From Alphaproteobacteria bacterium UBA6062 (GTDB lineage Bacteria; Pseudomonadota; Alphaproteobacteria; Sneathiellales; Sneathiellaceae), in assembly GCA_002428885.1 (NCBI GenBank), contig DIYE01000306.1:1-10083 (forward strand): a stretch of 10,083 nt of DNA, written 5' to 3'. Under the pieces are notes generated by a model. That model did not search any database and had not been told where the DNA came from. It saw only the letters and a program-made list of their open reading frames with translations. Shown here in pieces: positions 1-4,890 of this stretch (position 1 is the first letter of the stretch; the number at the start of each line of letters is the position of its first letter). A program made the position numbers and the translations under genes.

Positions 1-478
1 CTTTCACCAGTTCAAACAGCCGCATATAGCGTGGCGGGTTGAAGAAGTGAGTAATGGCAAAGTCCTGCTGCAGGCTGTCCGGCAGGCCGTCCATCAGGGT
101 AGCCAGCGGAATGGTTGAGGTGTTGGACGTTACGATGGAACCTTCTTTGCGAACCTCGTCCAGCTTGCGATAGAGATCCTGCTTAAGATCCGGCAACTCA
201 ATAATCGCTTCAACAATCCAGTCGCAATCTGCCACAAGATCCAGATTGTCCTCCAGATTACCCGTCGTGATCAGTTTGGCGTTGCGTTTATGCATGAAAG
301 GAGCAGGCTTGGTTTTGAGCATTTTCGCAACCGCGCCTTCCGCCAGCATATTCCTGTTTTCCGCTCCGTCCGGAACGATATCCAGCAAAACAGCAGGGAT
401 ACCAGCATTGGCGACATGGGCAGCAATCGCAGCACCCATGACGCCGGCGCCAATAACGGCAACTTTTTCAATAGCCAT
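1..478 (-). CDS. 3-hydroxyacyl-CoA dehydrogenase, N-terminal part (FadN/FadB-like), cut by the window edge
   Basis: This gene encodes the NAD-binding half of a 3-hydroxyacyl-CoA dehydrogenase, which oxidises 3-hydroxyacyl-CoA to 3-ketoacyl-CoA in beta-oxidation in the cytoplasm. I translated 159 residues from ATG at 478-476; the rest lies beyond base 1. Visible motifs are a Rossmann glycine motif GAGVMG (residues 10-15), an acidic residue ending the second strand (LLDIVP, 31-36), VEAIIE (89-94), SNTST (118-122) and THFFNPP (143-149), whose histidine is the expected catalytic base. The long stretch between strand 2 and VEAIIE, containing KTKPAPFMHKR, resembles the roughly 780-residue FadN-type proteins, which also carry a C-terminal enoyl-CoA hydratase domain. 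That domain is inference here, because it would lie outside the window. The start is two bases after the thiolase stop, with a GAGG-like ribosome site inside the thiolase end, so the two genes are almost certainly co-transcribed and coupled. Confidence 0.93.
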   Translation of the reverse strand, partial: MAIEKVAVIGAGVMGAAIAAHVANAGIPAVLLDIVPDGAENRNMLAEGAVAKMLKTKPAPFMHKRNAKLITTGNLEDNLDLVADCDWIVEAIIELPDLKQDLYRKLDEVRKEGSIVTSNTSTIPLATLMDGLPDSLQQDFAITHFFNPPRYMRLFELVK

Positions 479-480
479 GA

Positions 481-1617
481 TCAGCAGGCCTCAAGAACAG
501 TAGCAATACCCTGGCCGCCACCGATACACTGGGTTGCCAGGCCAAGAGCTTTACCTTCTCGCTGCAGGAGGCTGGCGACTTTGCCGGTGATACGGGCACC
601 GGTTGCGCCCATAGGGTGCCCGATGGCAATAGCGCCGCCATCCAGATTGGTATTGTCGTAAGACATACCGGATTCTTTTAAAACGGCCAGGGACTGAGCG
701 GCAAAGGCTTCGTTCAGCTCGATGATATCGATATCAGACAGCGTCACGCCTGCCCGCTTAAGTGCTTTCTCCGTTGCCGGAACAGGGCCGATACCCATGA
801 TTTCAGGGGCACAACCGGCCACCGCAATAGATTTGATGCGGGCCATTTTTGTCAGCCCGTTTGCATCCGCATATTCTTCAGAGCAAATCAGGGTTGCAGA
901 TGCACCATCCGTAAGCGGAGAGGATGTTGCAGCCGTCACGCTACCGCTCTCATCAAAGGCCGGCTTCAGTCCAGCCAAAGTTTCCATTGTCGTTTCAGGG
1001 CGGATACATCCATCCTGCTCGACACGAATATTGCCATCAACGATCGGAATGATTTCGTCATTGAATTTACCGGCTTCACGCGCTGCCGCAGCCCGGGCAT
1101 GACTTTCAACGGCCATTTCTTCCTGTTCTTCGCGGGAGATTGAATATTGCTTTGCCAGATTTTCAGCCGTAATTCCCATAGAAACATAAGCTTCGGGATA
1201 TTCCTTATAAAGACGCGGATGCGGCGCCGGATTAAAGCCACCCATCGGCACCCGGGTCATGCTTTCAATACCGCCGCAGACGAAAACCTCACCGGCTCCC
1301 ATCTGGATGGCGCCTGCAGCCATGTGAATAGCCTGCATGGAGGAACCACAAAAGCGGTTGACGGTTGTTGCCGCTGCGGTTTTGGGGATACCAGCCAGGA
1401 AGCTGATGATCCGGGCAACATTCAGTCCCTGTTCTGCTTCCGGAAAGGCACTGCCGATAATAACATCTTCGATATCCTCGACATTCACACCGGTTTTTTC
1501 GACCAACCCCTTAACGACCTGTCCCGTCATCTCATCCGGCCTGACCTTGATCATTTCCCCTTTGTTGGCAAGTGTGAAGGGTGAGCGTGCATAACCTGCA
1601 ATGACCACGTTTTTCAT
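481..1617 (-). CDS. Acetyl-CoA C-acyltransferase (thiolase, FadA-like)
   Basis: This is a thiolase, which cleaves 3-ketoacyl-CoA with CoA into acetyl-CoA and a shortened acyl-CoA, the last step of beta-oxidation. The 378-residue protein is slightly shorter than the usual 390 or so. It shows the nucleophilic cysteine in NRFCGSS (Cys90), the NEAFAAQ motif (302-308), GHPMGATGAR with the active-site histidine (His334), and the C-terminal QCIGGGQG with the second catalytic cysteine (Cys364). The TAATSSPLTDGAS segment (228-240) is typical of FadA-type degradative thiolases rather than PhaA-type biosynthetic ones, although paralogues are hard to separate by eye. AAAGGA lies 10 bases before the ATG and supports the start. 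The dehydrogenase gene follows after two bases. Together they would supply the last two steps of a spiral whose acyl-CoA dehydrogenase is not in the window. Confidence 0.96.
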   Translation of the reverse strand: MKNVVIAGYARSPFTLANKGEMIKVRPDEMTGQVVKGLVEKTGVNVEDIEDVIIGSAFPEAEQGLNVARIISFLAGIPKTAAATTVNRFCGSSMQAIHMAAGAIQMGAGEVFVCGGIESMTRVPMGGFNPAPHPRLYKEYPEAYVSMGITAENLAKQYSISREEQEEMAVESHARAAAAREAGKFNDEIIPIVDGNIRVEQDGCIRPETTMETLAGLKPAFDESGSVTAATSSPLTDGASATLICSEEYADANGLTKMARIKSIAVAGCAPEIMGIGPVPATEKALKRAGVTLSDIDIIELNEAFAAQSLAVLKESGMSYDNTNLDGGAIAIGHPMGATGARITGKVASLLQREGKALGLATQCIGGGQGIATVLEAC

Positions 1618-1718
1618 GATCCGTATTTCCTTTCAGAATGTCCTTTTCCCACCTGGCGGAAGGACAATATTGTTTTCCCGTTCTGGCGACAGCGCCGTTG
1701 ATCGGCGTTCTTGCTGTT

Positions 1719-1749
1719 AATATAGAGTAAGGCTTTTAAAAGCTGTAAT
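1719..1749 (-). promoter_or_regulatory. Candidate promoter for the thiolase/dehydrogenase pair
   Basis: On the minus strand ATTACA (complement of 1744-1749, four of six matches to the sigma-70 -35 box) is followed after 19 bases by TATATT (complement of 1719-1724, five of six matches to the -10 box). A 12-bp palindrome GCTTTTAAAAGC (1732-1743) lies in the spacer. Long 19-20 bp spacers containing a dyad are typical of MerR-activated promoters, but this dyad does not match the palindromes in front of the MerR gene. The thiolase pair may instead be read through from the MerR gene, 134 bp upstream. Confidence 0.3.
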
Positions 1750-1751
1750 CG

Positions 1752-2165
1752 TCACGCGAGTTTCTTTGTTGGCTTAAGCCGACCTTTATCCTGCATGGCA
1801 AGATGATCTTTCAAATCCGCAATTCCTGCTTCCAGCTCATCAATGGCTTCATTGATATCTTCTCTCTGCACTTTAAGCTTCTCGAGCTGGGCTTCACATT
1901 TCTGTAGTGTATAGCTCAACTGCTCCGTCGGCTCGGCTTCCGGATTGTACAGGTCGATCATCTTCTTGATCTCCTGCAGGCTAAACCCTAACCGTCGCCC
2001 CCGCAAAATCAGCTTAAGACGAGCCCGATCACTTCGCGAATAGACCCGCGTCAGGCCTTCCCGCTCTGGCTCAACAAGCCCTTTATCCTCATAAAAACGG
2101 ATCGTCCGGGAAGTTACCTCAAACTCCTCAGCAAGATCCGTAATGGAATAGCGCATTTCACTCAT
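1752..2165 (-). CDS. MerR-family transcriptional regulator, LiuR-like
   Basis: This is a DNA-binding regulator of about 137 residues. The N-terminal winged helix-turn-helix is clear: MRYSITDLAEEF (from residue 4), then TSRTIRFYEDKGL with the characteristic RFYE of MerR proteins, then TRVYSRSDRARLKLILRGRRLGFSLQEI. The C-terminal half (about residues 80-125) is a charged helix that should form the antiparallel coiled-coil dimer. I see no conserved metal-binding cysteines, only one cysteine in the coiled coil, so it is not a metal sensor. The sequence resembles LiuR, known in proteobacteria to control leucine/isovalerate and related acyl-CoA catabolism genes; the adjacent thiolase and dehydrogenase fit. 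An ATG at 2198 is also open in frame, but it would lie upstream of the transcript start predicted from the promoter at 2200-2228, so I chose ATG at 2165. The Shine-Dalgarno there is weak. Autoregulation through the overlapping palindrome is likely. Confidence 0.9.
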   Translation of the reverse strand: MSEMRYSITDLAEEFEVTSRTIRFYEDKGLVEPEREGLTRVYSRSDRARLKLILRGRRLGFSLQEIKKMIDLYNPEAEPTEQLSYTLQKCEAQLEKLKVQREDINEAIDELEAGIADLKDHLAMQDKGRLKPTKKLA

Positions 2166-2199
2166 GACATAGATCCAAAAACCTTTAGACGATCCCACT

Positions 2200-2228
2200 A
2201 ATATAGTTGACGTTTACGTAAACGTCAA
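2200..2228 (-). promoter_or_regulatory. Promoter of the MerR-family gene
   Basis: On the minus strand TTGACG (complement of 2223-2228, five of six) and TATATT (complement of 2200-2205, five of six) are separated by exactly 17 bases, giving a strong sigma-70-type promoter. Transcription should start near 2193, leaving a leader of about 28 bases before ATG 2165. The spacer consists largely of the core of the palindrome at 2203-2232, so a bound regulator would contact the promoter from -35 to -10. Confidence 0.7.
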
Positions 2229-2232
2229 CTAT
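2203..2232. promoter_or_regulatory. Perfect 30-bp palindromic operator, probably for the adjacent MerR-family regulator
   Basis: Bases 2203-2217 are the exact reverse complement of 2218-2232, with no mismatch and no loop. The core is GTTTACGTAAAC flanked by TTGAC and GTCAA. MerR-family dimers bind such dyads in the spacer of the promoter they control, and LiuR-type regulators recognise TTTACGTAAA-like sites. That this regulator binds here is inference from position and motif. Confidence 0.8.
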
Positions 2233-2235
2233 CGT
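2207..2235 (+). promoter_or_regulatory. Candidate divergent promoter within the operator
   Basis: Because the palindrome contains TTGAC on both strands, the plus strand also carries TTGACG (2207-2212), followed after 17 bases by TATCGT (2230-2235, four of six matches to the -10 box). A transcript starting near 2242 would run through the gene-free stretch towards the ArsR-family gene at 2603. The -10 box is weaker than on the minus strand. Confidence 0.3.
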
Positions 2236-2246
2236 TTACGTAAACG
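2233..2246. promoter_or_regulatory. Second operator-like palindrome (14 bp)
   Basis: CGTTTACGTAAACG is a perfect 14-bp palindrome repeating the core of the 30-bp site immediately to its left. The two centres (2217.5 and 2239.5) are 22 bases apart, about two helical turns, so two dimers could bind on the same DNA face. It lies upstream of the MerR -35 box and overlaps the -10 box of the candidate divergent promoter. Confidence 0.65.
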
Positions 2247-2602
2247 TAAAAAAATAAGGCTTAACCGTCACAAATGCGTGCATACTGTTATTTTTTTTGC
2301 TAACATCACGTGTCGTAACAGGTGCGTATTTACGCGAGACGGTCATAATGACAGACAAAACAGCATTTTATCGGGAGTTCTTGCCGTTTGTAGCGCAGAA
2401 TCAAAAGTACTCCTTCTGTCACACACCGCTTCTCCCGCTTCGGACCTCCAAAAACACCGCCGCCTACCCTTTTCACCTCGAGAGCGGACCGGATCCGAAG
2501 CATGCTTCATACCAACGAGACGGGAGATAGGTCACAGACACCAAACGACTTTCGCTTAAAGACAGCCAAACATCTAACCGTGCCAAAGGGGGAGCACATA
2601 TT
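2247..2602. other. Gene-free intergenic region between the MerR- and ArsR-family genes
   Basis: I recognise no gene in these 356 bases. Two overlapping plus-strand reading frames (about 2278-2559 and 2297-2530) give proteins of mixed composition with no familiar motif, and neither has a convincing ribosome site. The left part is AT-rich, with an eight-T run inside a small inverted repeat (TGTTA 2286-2290, TAACA 2301-2305). Further right are a dyad GCGTATTTACGC (2324-2335) that faintly echoes the MerR operators and a 12-bp palindrome GAAGCATGCTTC (2497-2508). The last bases carry the GGGGGAG ribosome site of the ArsR-family gene. It may be a long leader, a small RNA or the remnant of a lost gene. 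Confidence 0.5.
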
Positions 2603-2923
2603 ATGGAAGTAAAGGCATCCGTTAACAGGGATTATACAGATCTTGCCGACGTTCTGCCAAAAGCGAGCAAGATTTTAAAATCAATTGGCAATCAACGCAG
2701 GCTTGAAATTCTGACATGCCTGTCACAGCAGGAACTTTCCGTAGGAGAACTGGAAAGAAAAATCCAAATCAGCCAGTCTGCTCTGTCTCAACATTTAGGG
2801 AGATTGCGTCGGGACGACATTGTTACTACAAGAAGAGAAGCCCAGACGATTTATTACTCCCTCTATAGCGATAATATACTTAAACTCCTTCAATCTATTC
2901 ATATGACAGCCGTTAGTTCCTGA
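2603..2923 (+). CDS. ArsR-family transcriptional repressor, BigR/SqrR-like but without the usual cysteine pair
   Basis: This 106-residue winged helix-turn-helix protein has the ArsR fold throughout: ILKSIGNQRRLEIL (24-37), ELSVGEL (44-50), a recognition helix around ISQSALSQHLGRLRR (56-70) and the wing VTTRREAQTIYYSL (74-87). The ELSVGEL segment replaces the ELCVCDL metal site of arsenic and cadmium sensors, so it is not a classical metal sensor. The overall pattern is closest to BigR/SqrR-type regulators, which sense persulfides through two cysteines, one in helix 2 and one near the C terminus. Here Cys39 is the only cysteine and the tail (IHMTAVSS) has none. The ATG is preceded by GGGGGAG at a spacing of eight, an excellent ribosome site. 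The permease gene follows after 127 bp and is the natural target, though this is inferred from position only. Confidence 0.92.
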   Translation: MEVKASVNRDYTDLADVLPKASKILKSIGNQRRLEILTCLSQQELSVGELERKIQISQSALSQHLGRLRRDDIVTTRREAQTIYYSLYSDNILKLLQSIHMTAVSS

Positions 2924-2927
2924 TTTT

Positions 2928-2950
2928 TCAAAAAACTTGTTCTTTTTTGA
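2928..2950. promoter_or_regulatory. AT-rich inverted repeat, possible ArsR-family operator
   Basis: TCAAAAAA (2928-2935) and TTTTTTGA (2943-2950) are perfect reverse complements around a seven-base gap. The right arm runs into a perfect TTGACA (2947-2952), although no good -10 box follows at 16-18 bases. AT-rich dyads near promoters are typical ArsR-family operators. As an RNA hairpin it would be weak because only one pair in each arm is G-C, so I do not call it a terminator. Confidence 0.35.
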
Positions 2951-2958
2951 CAGGAGAT

Positions 2959-2988
2959 ATTACATTTCCGCTTCAATTACTGTATAGG
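2959..2988 (+). promoter_or_regulatory. Weak candidate promoter for the permease operon
   Basis: ATTACA (2959-2964) and TATAGG (2983-2988) are 18 bases apart, each matching four of six consensus positions. The predicted start near 2995 falls in the inverted repeat described next. The 127-bp gap after the ArsR-family gene suggests the permease has its own promoter, but this assignment is uncertain. Confidence 0.22.
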
Positions 2989-2990
2989 CA

Positions 2991-3022
2991 GGAATAGTTG
3001 GGGCTAAGCCCTGGGTTATTCC
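2991..3022 (+). repeat. Imperfect inverted repeat in the leader of the permease gene
   Basis: GGAATA (2991-2996) pairs with TATTCC (3017-3022), and inside it GGGC (3001-3004) pairs with GCCC (3008-3011) around TAA. This gives a two-part stem with an internal loop, starting about 60 bases before the ATG. No T run follows, so it is not a terminator. It could be a leader structure or a DNA dyad for a regulator. Confidence 0.4.
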
Positions 3023-3050
3023 TTACCAGCAACACCGGTAGCATTTGACT

Positions 3051-3974
3051 ATGCCTGTCTATCTTCCCATCGCAGAGATCTCGGTTAATCTCTTTCTGAT
3101 CCTGGGTATGGGCGGTGCCGTCGGCTTGTTGTCAGGCATGTTCGGCGTTGGTGGCGGATTCCTGATGACGCCACTGCTGATCCTGACCGGTATTCCACCG
3201 GCTGTCGCCGTTGCAACCGGCGCGAACCAACTGGTTGCAGCCAGTGTTTCCGGCGTTCTTGCCCATTGGCGCCGCGGCAATGTCGATATCAAAATGGGTG
3301 TCGTCCTACTGATTGGTGGTGTTGCAGGATCCTCCCTCGGAACCTGGATTTTTGCGCTTCTGAAATCAGCAGGTCAGGTCGACCTGATGATTTCACTGTC
3401 TTATGTCATTTTCCTGGGAGTCATCGGCGGGTTGATGCTGTTCGAGAGTCTCGGCTCTCTTCTTCGCAACCGCAAAGGAACGGCAAAGCGCAAAAAACTC
3501 CACCAGCATTACTGGATTCACGGCCTTCCCTTTAAAATGCGGTTCCGGAAATCCAAACTTTACATCAGCGCACTGATGCCTCTGGGCCTTGGTTTTTTTG
3601 TCGGCATCCTGTCGGCCATCATGGGTGTTGGCGGCGGTTTTGTTATGGTTCCGGCGATGATTTACCTGCTCGGCATGCCGACATCCGTGGTGATCGGCAC
3701 CTCGCTTTTCCAGATTATTTTCGTCACAGCCAATGTCACTTTTCTGCAATCCCTGGCAACACAGACCGTTGACGTGATGCTGGCTCTTCTCCTGATGAGC
3801 AGCGCTGTCGTCGGCGCTCAGTTCGGGACCCGTATCGGCGCCAAAATGAAAGGCGAGCAGCTACGATCATTGCTGGCATTGCTGGTTCTCGCGGTTTGCG
3901 TAAAGCTGGCCACCGACCTTATACTGACGCCAGAGGATGTATATTCCTTCGGCTTCCTCGGGGGCGCGAACTGA
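3051..3974 (+). CDS. TauE/SafE-family (TSUP) membrane permease
   Basis: This is an inner-membrane permease of about 307 residues from the TSUP family, whose characterised members move sulfite, sulfoacetate, thiosulfate or related small anions. The hallmark internal duplication is plain: GMFGVGGGFLMTPLL (29-43) and AIMGVGGGFVMVPAM (189-203). Hydrophobic segments fill both halves, separated by a basic loop at about 138-170 (RNRKGTAKRKKL, FKMRFRKSKLY) that should face the cytoplasm. I chose ATG at 3051 because related proteins begin with a similar YLPIAE segment; a TTG at 3045 in the same frame is also possible. The ribosome site is poor for either start. The next gene starts one base after the stop. 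Substrate and direction cannot be read from the sequence; a sulfur anion is inferred from the family and the ArsR-type neighbour. Confidence 0.93.
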   Translation: MPVYLPIAEISVNLFLILGMGGAVGLLSGMFGVGGGFLMTPLLILTGIPPAVAVATGANQLVAASVSGVLAHWRRGNVDIKMGVVLLIGGVAGSSLGTWIFALLKSAGQVDLMISLSYVIFLGVIGGLMLFESLGSLLRNRKGTAKRKKLHQHYWIHGLPFKMRFRKSKLYISALMPLGLGFFVGILSAIMGVGGGFVMVPAMIYLLGMPTSVVIGTSLFQIIFVTANVTFLQSLATQTVDVMLALLLMSSAVVGAQFGTRIGAKMKGEQLRSLLALLVLAVCVKLATDLILTPEDVYSFGFLGGAN

Positions 3975-3975
3975 C

Positions 3976-4752
3976 ATGAGCCGGTTTATCGTTGTAGTTC
4001 TGACCACCATCACCCTCACCGGCTCCCTTCTAATATCCGGTTCCCAGGCACGGGCCGATGGCTCGCTCGTCACGGATATCTCCTCTCACCTCATTTCCGT
4101 GACATCGGACTTCACCGGTACCGACCTCCTGCTGTTCGGTACTGTTCGAACCGACCTTGAAGAAGATGAAACGGACCAGGCAGACATCATCGTTGTTGTC
4201 CGAGGACCGGAAAAAGAAGTCGTGGTTCGAAAGAAAGAAAGAGTCGCCGGTATCTGGGCCAACACCAAATCCGTCGTCCTTGGCAAAGTGCCCAGCTTCT
4301 ACGCCTCGGCAAGCAATCGTCCCGTCGAGGAAATCACCTCCCGAACCACACTCGACCGGCTCAGGATAGGACCGGACAGGCTGATTTTTTCGTCAGCCGA
4401 AAAAGGCAAGGACAGCTTTGAGTTCAAAAAAGCCGTTATCCGCCAGCAAAAAGAAGCCGAACTATATACCGAAAGCCAGTCTACTGTTAATTTCCTCGGC
4501 CCTTCTCTATTTCGGACTTCCATTCATTTTCCGGCCAATGTTTCCGTCGGGAACTATATTGCTGAATTCTATCTCTTCCGTGATGGCGAGTTGATCAGCG
4601 CCCAGTCTTCCCCTCTCTTCATCAAGAAATTCGGACTGGGACGGAGGGTTTTTGATTTTGCACAGAACTATCCGGCGCTCCATGGTCTGGCGGCTATCAT
4701 TATCGCCCTCATTGCAGGTTGGATCGCCTCCGCTCTTTTCCGAAAAGACTAA
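3976..4752 (+). CDS. TIGR02186 / Alph_Pro_TM family protein, membrane-anchored, partner of the TSUP permease
   Basis: This 258-residue protein matches, by its sequence pattern, a family of unknown function found mainly in Alphaproteobacteria, usually next to a TauE/SafE permease. A signal peptide is clear (hydrophobic core 4-21, likely cleavage after SQARA at about residue 27). The mature part begins with the family's SSHLISVTSDFTGTDLLLFG (36-55), then IVVVRGPEKEVVVRKK (72-87), RVAGIWANTKSV (89-100) and VPSFYASASNRP (105-116). One membrane helix lies near the C terminus (about 233-254) with a short basic tail, so the bulk should be periplasmic. It has no cysteine and no motif I can link to catalysis. 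The start at 3976 is one base after the permease stop and gives a proper signal peptide; an upstream in-frame codon at 3937 lies inside the permease gene. It may bind substrate for, or stabilise, the permease (inference). Confidence 0.9.
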   Translation: MSRFIVVVLTTITLTGSLLISGSQARADGSLVTDISSHLISVTSDFTGTDLLLFGTVRTDLEEDETDQADIIVVVRGPEKEVVVRKKERVAGIWANTKSVVLGKVPSFYASASNRPVEEITSRTTLDRLRIGPDRLIFSSAEKGKDSFEFKKAVIRQQKEAELYTESQSTVNFLGPSLFRTSIHFPANVSVGNYIAEFYLFRDGELISAQSSPLFIKKFGLGRRVFDFAQNYPALHGLAAIIIALIAGWIASALFRKD

Positions 4753-4857
4753 CCGTGCGTTTCCTTCATTGGTGAATGTTTATTTGCAAGCCATGGATAT
4801 TCTGATAGCGTTAACCTGCTATTTACTGGGAGCCGAAAAAGCATAACGAGAATACGA

Positions 4858-4886
4858 AGCTCCGCTTGATCACCCCTATCGGAGTT
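4858..4886 (+). promoter_or_regulatory. Hairpin covering the ribosome binding site of the MFS gene
   Basis: AGCTCCG (4858-4864) can pair with CGGAGTT (4880-4886), seven pairs including one G-U, around a 15-base loop. The right arm contains GGAG (4881-4884), the Shine-Dalgarno of the TTG start at 4891. The stem would hide the ribosome site in the mRNA. The same GGAG, six bases from TTG, is what decides the start. The remaining gap after 4752 shows only a small repeat, ATAGC/GCTAT (4805-4809, 4818-4822), and no convincing promoter. Confidence 0.4.
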
Positions 4887-4890
4887 CATT

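Noticed and set aside
1693..1707. Small hairpin CGCCG/CGGCG between the MerR and thiolase genes
   Set aside because: Only five pairs and no following T run; not enough for a terminator or regulatory claim.
2166..2198. Longer MerR-family protein starting at ATG 2198
   Set aside because: This start precedes the transcript start predicted from the -10 box at 2200-2205, and the extra 11 residues lie outside the conserved domain.
2478..2505. Cluster of restriction-type palindromes (CTCGAG, GGATCC, GCATGC) resembling a cloning linker
   Set aside because: The sites are spaced irregularly within ordinary flanking sequence and no vector sequence is visible; chance is the simplest explanation.
2278..2559. 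Open reading frame of 93 residues (and an overlapping 77-residue one) in the central gap
   Set aside because: No recognisable motif, no convincing ribosome site, and residue composition looks like translated non-coding DNA.
2928..2950. Intrinsic terminator for the ArsR-family gene
   Set aside because: The stem is nearly all A-T pairs and the T run is inside the stem rather than after it; too weak for a standard terminator.
3937..3975. Upstream start for the TIGR02186 protein
   Set aside because: It would overlap the permease gene and put 13 residues before a well-formed signal peptide; ATG 3976 fits better.
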